Assembly: GCA_965211775.1 (NCBI GenBank)
Contig: OZ242974.1
Location: 930,001 to 994,000 of the forward strand
Direction: 5' to 3'
Length of the DNA: 64,000 nucleotides
DNA from: Thiodiazotropha sp040506975
GTDB lineage: Bacteria > Pseudomonadota > Gammaproteobacteria > Chromatiales > Chromatiaceae
The notes under the pieces were generated by a model, which had not been told where the DNA came from, did not search any database, and saw only the letters and a list, made by a program, of their open reading frames with translations. The translations under genes and the position numbers were made by a program. This document shows, in pieces, positions 19,347-28,133 of the stretch; the first letter of the stretch is position 1; each line of letters begins with the position of its first letter.

Positions 19347-19544
19347 GTTGCTGCTGCGGACCGCGTCAAAATCATCCGCGATCAGCAGATTGGTCAAGAA
19401 GAAGGCCTTGGTCTTGGAGGCCTTTCTATTCTGTCTCTTCTCAACCTGGATCGGGCATCCATGGGGTTGCCAATCGCAGGCGATCCCGTTGATGATTTGA
19501 TGGGGACATTCTCTGCAGGTGCGAGTCTTGTATAAGCCGGTCAT
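19344..19544 (-). CDS. Small Cys-containing protein, unknown function
   Basis: 66 residues from ATG at 19544. The notable part is CRECPHQIINGIACDWQPHGC, with four Cys and two His in 21 residues (positions about 10-30), spaced CxxC, then x9, then Cx6C, which could bind a metal. The rest is basic (EKRQNRKASKTK). The stop codon overlaps the dispersed repeat, so the C-terminus may be repeat-derived. No strong ribosome site is seen, so this is a tentative gene. Confidence 0.4.
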   Translation of the reverse strand: MTGLYKTRTCRECPHQIINGIACDWQPHGCPIQVEKRQNRKASKTKAFFLTNLLIADDFDAVRSSN

Positions 19545-20037
19545 GGTGGTAAACTCAATGGGTCATTTGTACATAAAGAAATTAGCAAAATATCAATATA
19601 TTACAAGTCAATCTTGAAGATAATTAGTCAAAATATGTGATAAATTACCTGTTTCATTTGTGATAAATTAACTATTTTACTCCCGAAGGTAGATTTTCAT
19701 GCTGCATACGCACGCCTCGAACGGTATGAGGGCGGGCATCTGAGAATGAGCAGTAAACCTTACAACTCAAATATTTAGTCGGCAAATTCCTAAGAATATT
19801 TACCCTTACTGACAACCGTTAATTGATTTTTCTTTATCTTTTTTCTGCAAAAACGGAAAAAATAATCACTAATTTCTCAAATTGAGATTCAACTCTCATT
19901 TCACTTGCCGAAAACCCTGTGGAAGTGTTTAGGTATAGCTCCAATGAGCGCTGGATATCCGCCGCCATCCGGGGTATGCAAGGCTGATTGGGTGTGACTA
20001 AACTCCGGGGAAGTAGCAATAGAATCTACCTGCCATT
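19545..20037 (+). promoter_or_regulatory. AT-rich region upstream of gspA with a 12-bp direct repeat
   Basis: 493 bases with no supported gene. TGTGATAAATTA occurs twice (19636-19647 and 19659-19670), 23 bases start to start, about two helical turns, which would suit paired regulator binding. The target could be the divergent small gene or gspA. No regulator is identified. Confidence 0.3.
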
Positions 20038-21858
20038 ATGTATCAGAACTATTTCGGACTAACTGAGGATCCCTTTTCCATTACCCCGGATCCGAAGTAT
20101 CTCTTTCTGAGCGAGAGGCACCGCAACGGTCTCGCTCATCTATTGTATGGCGTTACCGAAGGTGGCGGTTTTCTGCAGCTCACCGGCGGCGTCGGTACAG
20201 GAAAGACCCTGCTCTGCCGCAAGCTGCTGGCTGAGTTGCCTCGAGCGGTCAATGTGGCGTTTATCTTCAATCCTCGTCTGACACCGCTGGAACTGGTGGC
20301 GACAATCTGCGATGAACTTAAGATTCTCTATCCCGTCGGCAGTGACAGCATCAAGGAGGTCGTCGATTTTCTGAATGCATTTCTGCTGGAAAGTCACAGT
20401 CAGGGCCGCAGGACGGTGGTTATTATCGATGAGGCGCAGAACCTCAGCTACGAGTCCCTCGAACAGATACGGTTGCTTACCAATCTCGAGACGCAGAAGC
20501 ATAAACTGTTGCAGATCATTCTTGTGGGTCAGCCCGAACTGAGAAGCCTATTGCAACAGGACAGGCTGCGTCAGCTGGCTCAACGGGTGACGGCACGTTA
20601 TCACCTCACGCCACTCTCCAAGTCAGAGACCCACGCCTACGTTCAGCATCGCCTCAAGGTGGCTGGGGCACAGCATCCCCCGTTCAACGCCGGGGCATTG
20701 CGATACATCTATCGCTATAGCGGGGGCGTTCCCAGAGTCATCAATATCCTCTGTCATCGGAGTATGCTGTTGGCCTATGGCAATCATGCCAAGCAGGTGA
20801 CGGGGGGAATGATAAAGCGGGTGTACCAGGAATTAAGCGGCCTGGGTGAGAGTCCACGTCGCCAGCTCACCTGGTCCTGGGTTTTAGTCGTGCTGCTTGG
20901 GTTTGCCCTGGCAGTGCTGCTCGCGTGGAATGACGGGCAACTGTCTCGCCTAATCCCACCCCTCTCGTCAACCGAGGTTCAGACCGACAGCCCACCGGTG
21001 GAGAGAAACCTGCCCGGGCGGCCAGACATGACGACCGCTCAGCAGCAGCCGGTTAATTCAGCGGTGGCGGCCGAAAGCCCCACACCGACTTCTTTGGATA
21101 CGGCCTCACCGTCTGGAACGGCGAAAGCTCCCCGGCCGGATGTTGTTCTGACCGATAAGAGTGCTGCTTCAGGCGCGGTGGAAGATTTGGCTTCGACGGC
21201 GGTCGCCGATAAGGAAGTGGCGAGGCTGGGTGAAGATCATACTGGATTGGGTGCCATGTTGGGCAATGAAAACAGTGCTTTCATCACGCTTTTTGGTTAT
21301 TGGCAAAGCATCTATCCCACTGAAGGAGAGTCGCGCACATCCTGCGACAAGGCGCAAGAGGTTGGCTTGAGCTGTATCTATGGTCGTGGCTCGTGGGAGA
21401 ATCTGGCCTACTATAACCGGCCTGCGGTGCTGGAACTGATCATGGAAGATGGGCAACGTTACAATGTGGTTGCTACTGCGCTGACGGATGAGAATGTTAC
21501 CCTCGATCTCAACGGCCGCCGATTCAACTTCTCGCGCGAAGAGATCGATCAGCTCTGGACCGGCAGTTACATCGTCTTATGGCGGCCACCCAAACTCAGT
21601 CGGGAGAGCCTGACTATTGGACATGCCGGTAAGGATGTGGCGTGGTTGAAATCCATGCTCGACCGTATCGAGGGGACTGAGACGGATTTTGATCCATTGA
21701 GTACCAAGTTCGACCTGCAGACGCAGCAGCGGGTGATGCGCTTTCAGCGCTCCCAGGGGTTATTGGCGGACGGTATTGTCGGTAAGCAGACATTGATTCA
21801 ATTGAACGGTAGCGTGGTTGATTCCACCAAGCCTGTGTTGCGCCGGACGGGGGGCTGA
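20038..21858 (+). CDS. gspA: GspA/ExeA-type AAA ATPase with peptidoglycan-binding domain
   Basis: 606 residues. The AAA+ domain (about 1-270) carries Walker A GGVGTGKT at 50-57 and Walker B VVIIDEAQNL. It is followed by a membrane segment (about 281-302, LVVLLGFALAVLLAW), a Pro/Ser/Thr-rich linker, a C39-like/SH3-like region and a C-terminal peptidoglycan-binding helix bundle (RVMRFQRSQGLLADGIVGKQTL). This layout is that of ExeA/GspA, which with GspB remodels peptidoglycan for assembly of the type II secretion secretin. gspB follows with one base between stop and start. No other gsp genes occur in the window. Confidence 0.88.
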   Translation: MYQNYFGLTEDPFSITPDPKYLFLSERHRNGLAHLLYGVTEGGGFLQLTGGVGTGKTLLCRKLLAELPRAVNVAFIFNPRLTPLELVATICDELKILYPVGSDSIKEVVDFLNAFLLESHSQGRRTVVIIDEAQNLSYESLEQIRLLTNLETQKHKLLQIILVGQPELRSLLQQDRLRQLAQRVTARYHLTPLSKSETHAYVQHRLKVAGAQHPPFNAGALRYIYRYSGGVPRVINILCHRSMLLAYGNHAKQVTGGMIKRVYQELSGLGESPRRQLTWSWVLVVLLGFALAVLLAWNDGQLSRLIPPLSSTEVQTDSPPVERNLPGRPDMTTAQQQPVNSAVAAESPTPTSLDTASPSGTAKAPRPDVVLTDKSAASGAVEDLASTAVADKEVARLGEDHTGLGAMLGNENSAFITLFGYWQSIYPTEGESRTSCDKAQEVGLSCIYGRGSWENLAYYNRPAVLELIMEDGQRYNVVATALTDENVTLDLNGRRFNFSREEIDQLWTGSYIVLWRPPKLSRESLTIGHAGKDVAWLKSMLDRIEGTETDFDPLSTKFDLQTQQRVMRFQRSQGLLADGIVGKQTLIQLNGSVVDSTKPVLRRTGG

Positions 21859-21859
21859 C

Positions 21860-22744
21860 ATGTCTTCCATTCTTGATGCATTGGAAAGGGCTTCGCAGGA
21901 GAGGATGCCGGGTAAAATCGACATCCTGCCGGATACGATGCCGGTTTTCGATGAAGATAAAACCGTTTTCCGCAGGTTGCTGTTGCTGGTGGTATTGCTG
22001 ATATCGATCATTGCCGCATTCTGGTTTCTGTTTGATGATGGAGCGGACAAACCTGAGACGCCTGCCAATGCCGAACAGATGACAAACCCGGCGATACGAC
22101 CCCAAGCACCCCCCCCGGCAGAGCGCGATGGTGGTGCAGAAAAAGCGAGACAAAAAAAACCCACAGTGCCGAAGGATGAACCGACTGCCGAGCGGATACG
22201 AAGCAGCAGCCGGCCGAATCAGCGACCCTTGATTTCTGAGGCGGTTGTGAGCGAAAAGCAACAGCGGAAGATACCGGAGATGCCTGAATCTTCGTCAGTG
22301 GAACAGGCGACCAGGCGATTGCCAACCCTGCCTATCGCCGAGCTAGAAAAGCCCGCCCCTCTATCTGCGCCCATAGCCGAAAAAGTCACTTATGCTGAAA
22401 AGCCGGAACAGGTTGCAACAATGCCTGAGGTGAATGAGGATCTAATCGCTTCGGTTGAATCGACAATAAACGATACAACGAATGCCGTACAGACTGATCA
22501 ACAGCAGATCCCGTTGATTTGGGAATTGGATCAGGGTCTACGGGAAGAATTGGAACAGCTCAGAACCACGATTCATGTCTACCACGAGATAGCGTCAGAA
22601 CGTTTTGTCATCATAAACATGCGACGCTATGGTGAGGGCGATACCCTTGATGCTAAAGGCTATCGTCTGCACACGATCGACAAAGACGGAATCGTCGTCG
22701 ACTATGGAAACGGCCTGGTTCGGCTGTTGCGAGAGAAATACTAG
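21860..22744 (+). CDS. gspB: GspB-like inner-membrane protein
   Basis: 294 residues from ATG 21860 (an upstream in-frame start at 21818 lies inside gspA and is not needed). It starts MSSILDALERASQER, the typical GspB/ExeB N-terminus. One membrane segment lies at about 37-57 (LLLLVVLLISIIAAFWF), then a long charged Pro-rich linker. The last 75 residues form the GspB C-terminal domain (IWELDQGLREEL, FVIINMRRYGEGD, VVDYGNGLVRLL). It partners GspA. The stop codon forms part of the palindromic repeat that follows. Confidence 0.85.
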   Translation: MSSILDALERASQERMPGKIDILPDTMPVFDEDKTVFRRLLLLVVLLISIIAAFWFLFDDGADKPETPANAEQMTNPAIRPQAPPPAERDGGAEKARQKKPTVPKDEPTAERIRSSSRPNQRPLISEAVVSEKQQRKIPEMPESSSVEQATRRLPTLPIAELEKPAPLSAPIAEKVTYAEKPEQVATMPEVNEDLIASVESTINDTTNAVQTDQQQIPLIWELDQGLREELEQLRTTIHVYHEIASERFVIINMRRYGEGDTLDAKGYRLHTIDKDGIVVDYGNGLVRLLREKY

Positions 22745-22808
22745 GGCCTGTCAACGCCAATCCGATAGCCCCAGCAGGGCCGATTGGATTAGTGTTAACA
22801 GGCCCTAG
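22741..22808. repeat. Dispersed repeat, copy 3: complete 68-bp palindrome
   Basis: The most complete copy. CTAGGGCCTGT (22741-22751) pairs perfectly with ACAGGCCCTAG (22798-22808); inside, CAACGC/GTGTTA and AATCC/GGATT pair further. It directly follows, and overlaps, the gspB stop. It may act as a transcript-end hairpin; there is no T tract. Confidence 0.75.
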
Positions 22809-22902
22809 AAACCGTATTACTGCTTTCACGACCTGCTGTATAATCAGTGTTCCCATATAACGGCGGCTTTGTCGTCTGGGGATGGTTAAGGGTGGTTGCC
22901 GA

Positions 22903-23826
22903 ATGGAGATGAAAATTGGTTTGGCCCTTGGTAGCGGCGCAGCCCGTGGCTGGTCGCATATCGGGATCATCAATGGCCTTGCTGAAATGGGGATAGAGCC
23001 TGATATTGTCAGTGGGAGCTCTATCGGCGCATTGGTCGGGGCCGCCTATGCCGCAGATAAGCTGGACCTTCTTCAGCGCTGGACCTGCTCCTTGACCTGG
23101 AAGGAGATCATACGATTTCTCGATCCTGCGCTGGTGGGTGGCGGGTTGATTCAAGGAGACCGGCTAACCGAATTCATCAGTGAATATGTCAAAAATCTGG
23201 AATTTGAAAACCTGAAGCGTCAGCTCGGCGTGGTGGCGACCGATTTGGAAACGGGACGGGAGATCTGGTTTCGTGAGGGGCCTGTCATGGAGGCGGTCAG
23301 AGCTTCAATCAGTCTGCCCGGTCTTTTTACGCCGCTGCAACATCAAGGTCGTTGGTTGGTGGATGGCGGGCTGGCGAATCCGGTGCCGGTTTCACTTTGC
23401 CGGGCAATGGGTGCCGACATAGTTATTGCCGTCAATCTGAACGGCGACATACTCGGCAAGCACCTGCGCCAGAATGGCAGTGAACGCAATAAACCGTCCG
23501 AGGTCAGAGAGGACGATCTTTGGGGGCGAATCACGGGTCAGATGATGAACAGCCTGTATGCGCGTAAACAGGAATTGATGAGCCGATTATTGGGGGAGAG
23601 CCGGCATGTCCCAGGGCTATACGAAGTGCTGGCCAGTTCTATCAATATCATGCAGGACAGGATTACCCGCAGTCGTATGGCTGGTGACCCCCCGGATGTT
23701 ATCTTGGCTCCGCGCCTGTCGGGCTTGGGATTGATGGAGTTTGATGAAGCTGAGATGGCAATCGACGAAGGCCTGAAAGAGATCAGGCGCATGCACCCGG
23801 CCCTGGAGCAGGTAGTTGAACGGTGA
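22903..23826 (+). CDS. Patatin-like phospholipase (RssA/YchK-type)
   Basis: 307 residues from ATG 22903, with AAGGGTGG about 7 bases upstream; ATG 22882 is an alternative. The oxyanion hole GSGAARGWSHIG is at about 10-21, the nucleophile elbow GSSIG has Ser40, and the second catalytic residue is Asp154 in VDGGLANP. This is the Ser-Asp dyad of the patatin family, and the size matches small bacterial RssA-type proteins. The enzyme would hydrolyse acyl esters in lipids; the substrate is unknown. The gene is not overlapped by IS1595 copy 2, which lies 56 bases after the stop. Confidence 0.87.
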   Translation: MEMKIGLALGSGAARGWSHIGIINGLAEMGIEPDIVSGSSIGALVGAAYAADKLDLLQRWTCSLTWKEIIRFLDPALVGGGLIQGDRLTEFISEYVKNLEFENLKRQLGVVATDLETGREIWFREGPVMEAVRASISLPGLFTPLQHQGRWLVDGGLANPVPVSLCRAMGADIVIAVNLNGDILGKHLRQNGSERNKPSEVREDDLWGRITGQMMNSLYARKQELMSRLLGESRHVPGLYEVLASSINIMQDRITRSRMAGDPPDVILAPRLSGLGLMEFDEAEMAIDEGLKEIRRMHPALEQVVER

Positions 23827-23882
23827 AAAAAGACCTGTTGTGTCTGTTCATGCACCAGGGCGGCATGCAGCATATAGCCTTA

Positions 23883-24911
23883 CCTGATTACCCCTAAACC
23901 TCAGCCATTCTCAAGAGGCGATATGGCATAGGTGGAGTGCGAAGAGCGGCAAAAAGCAATCGTTCAATCATGGCGGGTAAATCGAAACGGCGGTTAAACC
24001 GATATTCGAACTCAGCAAGATAACGCGACACATGTTTATCTCGAATCGCATGAAAAGTACCCAACAGACTGTTTTTGACATTACCCAACATCGTGTTTAC
24101 CCATTTGAAGCACGAATACTGGACACTTTGGCGCCCACCACCCGTCACCATGGGGTTATGATGGCAATCAGCGGTTGTCACGCCACTAAAGCACCAAAGC
24201 CCATCGGTAAAGACTTCGCTGCCAGGCATCAAGCAGGAGCGGGCGTAGCGGGCGATTTCACGTTTGCGGAAGCCCCTTACACGACGCAGTTGAATTTTCA
24301 TGGGCCTGTCGTCCCGCGTCGTCTCAACAGCAGCTACGAAAGGGATTTTGTTGCGCGACCCACGACCACGCTTACCGGCTTGCTCGCCTCCGAGATAAGC
24401 ATCATCCAATTCGATGCGACCGGCCAGTTTTTTTCCACGCTCACGTTCCATCATTACCTGCATCAACTTATGCTTGAGTCGCCAGGCCGTATTGTAGTTC
24501 ACCCCGATTTCGCGGGAAAGTTGCAGCGCCGAGATACTTTTCTTGCGTTGGGTCAACAGATAGATCGCAAGAAACCACGTTCTCAGCGGCAGCTTGGTGC
24601 CATGGAAGATGCTGCCGGCGGTCAGGGAAGTCTGATGATGGCACTTGTGACATTGATATATCTGACGCTTTTTGAGTTCACAGCCTGTTGTGTTGCCGCA
24701 CTCAGGGCAGACATAGCCCGTCGGCCAGCGCAAATCATACAATGCCTGTCGACACTGATCCTCGGTCCCATATTGTTCCAGAAAATCGTGCAAACCAAGG
24801 CCTTTTTGAAATTGAATGGTATTTCTCGGCATGATGAAATCCTCTTTTATTCAGTAGGTTCCATTATGCTTGCACCACAGGCTCAATAGCTGAGCCTCAG
24901 GGGTAATCAGG
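23883..24911 (-). mobile_element. IS1595-family insertion sequence, copy 2 (1029 bp, TSD TAGCCTTA)
   Basis: Reverse orientation. The 8-bp duplication TAGCCTTA lies at 23875-23882 and 24912-24919. Terminal repeats as in copy 1. It faces away from copy 3, 1.24 kb away; because each has its own duplication they are separate insertions, not a composite transposon. Confidence 0.95.
23894..24832 (-). CDS. IS1595-family transposase (copy 2)
   Basis: 312 residues, intact zinc ribbon and DDE blocks. Differs from other copies by TTRDDRP where they have TTRDGRP (near residue 175). Confidence 0.93.
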   Translation of the reverse strand: MPRNTIQFQKGLGLHDFLEQYGTEDQCRQALYDLRWPTGYVCPECGNTTGCELKKRQIYQCHKCHHQTSLTAGSIFHGTKLPLRTWFLAIYLLTQRKKSISALQLSREIGVNYNTAWRLKHKLMQVMMERERGKKLAGRIELDDAYLGGEQAGKRGRGSRNKIPFVAAVETTRDDRPMKIQLRRVRGFRKREIARYARSCLMPGSEVFTDGLWCFSGVTTADCHHNPMVTGGGRQSVQYSCFKWVNTMLGNVKNSLLGTFHAIRDKHVSRYLAEFEYRFNRRFDLPAMIERLLFAALRTPPMPYRLLRMAEV

Positions 24912-24933
24912 TAGCCTTATATAAGCATGGTGG

Positions 24934-25818
24934 CTATTCGTTGACAAAGGGGTAAAAGGGCTCGTTGACATGTTGCATATGGCTCTTGTCACGCATAATG
25001 CGGGCCTTGACGCGCGTGGTTGTCAAGCCCTGTTCATCGATTATTTCAGGAAACAGCCGATAGACACGACTGGTTTCCAGGGGGCGCTCCCAGGCCGCTG
25101 TCTCCAATCGTGATCGAGTCTCCGGACGGAGCGGCAGCTGCAATAGCCATGGCGCCTGCCATTCCAGAAAATCAGAGACCAGTTGCTGGTGGTTTGAGTC
25201 TTCCCAGCGATCACGGAGTAGTAGTGCAGGAAAGAGTGTGCCGGGATAGTGGTCGCCAGAGTGGTCCTTGCCTGAACCGTCACATTTTTGCTTGATCCAT
25301 TTGGCGGTGGATTGTTTGCCGGCTGTACTTTTGATCAGGCAGGCGAGTGCTTCGGCATCGCCTGAATCAGAACTGAATTTTCTTCCGGCCTGGCCTCCGG
25401 GGTACCAGGCGGGATTGTCATAGGGCGTGCGGGTATCGTCGGCGAGTGCGCTATCGAGTAGCGCAAGAGGCAGACCTCTCTGCTCGTCCAGCAGCCAGAG
25501 TTCATAAGTATCCATGCTCGGGAAGGGTATCTCTTCAGCAAGATGTTCGACCGCATTAAGCAATTGATCGCCGATCTGTTCGATCAGACTGGATGGCATG
25601 GCGCCACGGATCCGGGAACGACTGAGTCCCTGGGCGGGATTCCAACTGCCGTAAACGATTTCCGAAAGACCGGTATGGCTGACAATGCTTTCGTCGGCCA
25701 CATAGAGTTTCCAGTTCCAGCCATTCATGCTTTCGGCAATACCACCCGCCACGGTGATGACCTGTTGCAATCCGTGAAAGGGTGAGAGTAGTCGGCGGCT
25801 GTATGTTTCGATGTACAT
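24934..25818 (-). CDS. Hypothetical protein of 294 residues, no family recognised
   Basis: A plausible gene, from ATG 25818 (MYIETYSRRLLSPFHGL). It is rich in Trp and has acidic stretches, with no signal peptide or membrane segment, so probably cytoplasmic. Visible segments include SWNPAQGLSRSRIRGAMPSS, TYELWLLDEQRGLPLALLDS, NPAWYPGGQAGRKF and FLEWQAPWLLQLPLRPETRS. The middle (WLLDEQRGLPLALL) reads like a structured conserved core. It lies alone between IS1595 copies 2 and 3, and its last codons are 15 bases from the copy 2 duplication. Function cannot be assigned. Confidence 0.65.
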   Translation of the reverse strand: MYIETYSRRLLSPFHGLQQVITVAGGIAESMNGWNWKLYVADESIVSHTGLSEIVYGSWNPAQGLSRSRIRGAMPSSLIEQIGDQLLNAVEHLAEEIPFPSMDTYELWLLDEQRGLPLALLDSALADDTRTPYDNPAWYPGGQAGRKFSSDSGDAEALACLIKSTAGKQSTAKWIKQKCDGSGKDHSGDHYPGTLFPALLLRDRWEDSNHQQLVSDFLEWQAPWLLQLPLRPETRSRLETAAWERPLETSRVYRLFPEIIDEQGLTTTRVKARIMRDKSHMQHVNEPFYPFVNE

Positions 25819-26154
25819 ATACGATGAGTTTGGATAGTGACGGTCGATTCGGCAAGTATCAGTTGTTGACGCATTGGTTAAAAAGCGACTTTAAATTCAT
25901 TGGCAAAGTCAAGGTAATCCCGATTCAACTCCGATCCGATGCAGGGCTTGATGGCAATGAAGAAAGCGCGGGAACGGCAGCGGGTGCTTCGATCCGGGCC
26001 GGATTGTTGAATTGGATGGCATTGAACGACGGCGGCAGATGAGAGGGCTGCACAAGCGGATTGCCGCCAAATAATCAAAGATCATGCGATGCAACTCGGC
26101 CTATACCTGTCGGGGTTCTTTACAATTGTCCCGGGAATCAATATCAAAAATATT
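25819..26154 (+). other. Region with possible gene remnant, between the unknown gene and IS1595 copy 3
   Basis: 336 bases without a supported gene. On the plus strand MAMKKARERQRVLR (from about 25950) changes frame into GRIVELDGIERRRQ, GLHKRIAAK, ending at a TAA near 26070. This looks like the C-terminal end of a degraded gene, but no family is recognised and it may be chance. Confidence 0.2.
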
Positions 26155-26233
26155 CCTGATTACTCATGAGGCTCAGCTATTGAGCCTGTGGTGCAAGCAT
26201 AATGGAACCTACTGAATAAAAGAGGATTTCATC

Positions 26234-27172
26234 ATGCCGAGAAATACTATTCAATTTCAAAAAGGTCTTGGTTTGCACGATTTTCTGGAACAATATGGGA
26301 CCGAGGATCAGTGTCGACAGGCATTGTATGATTTGCGCTGGCCGACGGGCTATGTCTGCCCTGAGTGCGGCAACACAACAGGCTGTGAACTCAAAAAGCG
26401 TCAGATATATCAATGTCACAAGTGCCATCATCAGACTTCCCTGACCGCCGGCAGCATCTTCCATGGCACCAAGCTGCCGCTGAGAACGTGGTTACTTGCG
26501 ATCTATCTGTTGACCCAACGCAAGAAAAGTATCTCGGCGCTGCAACTTTCCCGCGAAATCGGGGTGAACTACAATACGGCCTGGCGACTCAAGCATAAGT
26601 TGATGCAGGTGATGATGGAACGTGAGCGTGGAAAAAAACTGGCCGGTCGCATCGAATTGGATGATGCTTATCTCGGAGGCGAGCAAGCCGGTAAGCGTGG
26701 TCGTGGGTCGCGCAACAAAATCCCTTTCGTAGCTGCTGTTGAGACGACGCGGGACGGCAGGCCCATGAAAATTCAACTGCGTCGTGTAAGGGGCTTCCGC
26801 AAACGTGAAATCGCCCGCTACGCCCGCTCCTGCTTGATGCCTGGCAGCGAAGTCTTTACCGATGGGCTTTGGTGCTTTAGTGGCGTGACAACCGCTGATT
26901 GCCATCATAACCCCATGGTGACGGGTGGTGGGCGCCAAAGTGTCCAGTATTCGTGCTTCAAATGGGTAAACACGATGTTGGGTAATGTCAAAAACAGTCT
27001 GTTGGGTACTTTTCATGCGATTCGAGATAAACATGTGTCGCGTTATCTTGCTGAGTTCGAATATCGGTTTAACCGCCGTTTCGATTTACCCGCCATGATT
27101 GAACGATTGCTTTTTGCCGCTCTTCGCACTCCACCTATGCCATATCGCCTCTTGAGAATGGCTGAGGTTTAG
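26234..27172 (+). CDS. IS1595-family transposase (copy 3)
   Basis: 312 residues, intact; one difference from the other copies is RTWLLAIY where they have RTWFLAIY. The stop lies in the first of the two tandem right ends. Confidence 0.93.
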   Translation: MPRNTIQFQKGLGLHDFLEQYGTEDQCRQALYDLRWPTGYVCPECGNTTGCELKKRQIYQCHKCHHQTSLTAGSIFHGTKLPLRTWLLAIYLLTQRKKSISALQLSREIGVNYNTAWRLKHKLMQVMMERERGKKLAGRIELDDAYLGGEQAGKRGRGSRNKIPFVAAVETTRDGRPMKIQLRRVRGFRKREIARYARSCLMPGSEVFTDGLWCFSGVTTADCHHNPMVTGGGRQSVQYSCFKWVNTMLGNVKNSLLGTFHAIRDKHVSRYLAEFEYRFNRRFDLPAMIERLLFAALRTPPMPYRLLRMAEV

Positions 27173-27305
27173 GGGTAATCAGGTATCGGTTTAACCGCCG
27201 TTTCGATTTACCCGCCATGATTGAACGATTGCTTTTTGCCGCTCTTCGCACTCCACCTATGCCATATCGCCTCTTGAGAATGGCTGAGGTTTAGGGGTAA
27301 TCAGG
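27062..27305 (+). repeat. 122-bp tandem duplication of the IS1595 right end
   Basis: Bases 27062-27183 and 27184-27305 are identical and begin TATCGGTTTAACCGCC and end GGGGTAATCAGG. The first copy is the normal transposase 3' end; the second is not translated. Confidence 0.95.
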
Positions 27306-27402
27306 AAAATATTTAAGTGATTGTTATTGATGAATAATATATTGATGGCATAAATTTTGTATATAGAGATGGAATTTTAGGTAATGCCGGATTTCACAGA
27401 CT

Positions 27403-28083
27403 ATGAAAAAAACGACTATCCTCTGTATGCTCCTCTTGCTTCTGCCCTTTGCCGGGAGCGTCAATGCAACCCTGATCGATAGAGGAGCAGGATTAATCTA
27501 CGATGATGTATTGGATGTGACCTGGCTGCAGGATGCTTCCTATGCAATGACTTCAGGTGCAACCCCTTATGCGAGAATGAACTGGCTGGATGCCGTCAGC
27601 TGGGTAGATGGTTTGCAGTACGAAGACAGTGTCCGCGGTGTTGTCTGGGATGATTGGCGTTTACCGACGACAATCAATGATCCGGCTTCACTCGGATATG
27701 ATACGACGGGAATGAGCAGTGAACTGGCTTATATGTACTATATCAATCTTGGCTACGCACCCAACTATTCACATGACAGGTTTGACCCGGTACCCGAATC
27801 CTCCAACTATAATCCTTTCGTCAATCTGGCATACCGCGGGTATTGGTCCGGCACCCTGAGCGATTTTTCTGATCAGGCATGGTATCTCCATTTTCACTTC
27901 GGTTCTCAGGAAATCAATTCGATTTGGGATGAACAGCGGATCTGGGCCGTGAGAGATGGCGATGTGCTGGCGGAAACTGAACAACAAGGGAATGTGAATG
28001 TCCCTGAGCCAAGCGTGTTACTCTTGATGATGACAGGCTTGTTGGCAATTGCGGGTCGCAGGAAGTCTATGCTAAAGCTTTAA
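27403..28083 (+). CDS. PEP-CTERM protein with DUF1566-like domain
   Basis: 226 residues. A signal peptide (1-22, ending SVNA) is followed by a DUF1566-type region (LIDRGAGLIYDDVLDVTWLQDA, shortened: LIYDDVLDVTWLQDA, then DAVSWVDGL, DDWRLPTT, YWSGTLSD, WAVRDG). The C-terminus VPEPSVLLLMMTGLLAIAG then RRKSML is a classic PEP-CTERM sorting tag: PEP motif, membrane helix and basic end. Such proteins are processed by exosortase and exported, often with exopolysaccharide. No exosortase gene is in the window. A hairpin follows 17 bases after the stop. Confidence 0.87.
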   Translation: MKKTTILCMLLLLLPFAGSVNATLIDRGAGLIYDDVLDVTWLQDASYAMTSGATPYARMNWLDAVSWVDGLQYEDSVRGVVWDDWRLPTTINDPASLGYDTTGMSSELAYMYYINLGYAPNYSHDRFDPVPESSNYNPFVNLAYRGYWSGTLSDFSDQAWYLHFHFGSQEINSIWDEQRIWAVRDGDVLAETEQQGNVNVPEPSVLLLMMTGLLAIAGRRKSMLKL

Positions 28084-28100
28084 GCCTTTCCATTGTCCAT

Positions 28101-28133
28101 CCGTTATCAGGTGATTGCGTCGCCTGATAACGG
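28101..28133 (+). terminator. Hairpin after the PEP-CTERM gene, possible terminator
   Basis: CCGTTATCAGG (28101-28111) and CCTGATAACGG (28123-28133) form an 11-bp perfect stem with an 11-base loop. It lacks a T run, so termination is plausible but not certain. Confidence 0.45.

Larger units (their letters stand above)
26155..27305 (+). mobile_element. IS1595-family insertion sequence, copy 3 (1151 bp, TSD AAAATATT, duplicated right end)
   Basis: 1029 bp plus an exact extra 122 bp. The 8-bp duplication AAAATATT lies at 26147-26154 and 27306-27313, so it borders the outer end. The right 122 bp of the element are present twice in tandem, giving two right terminal repeats. Confidence 0.95.

Noticed and set aside
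23883..27305. Composite transposon formed by IS1595 copies 2 and 3
   Set aside because: Each element has its own perfect octamer duplication, so both inserted independently.
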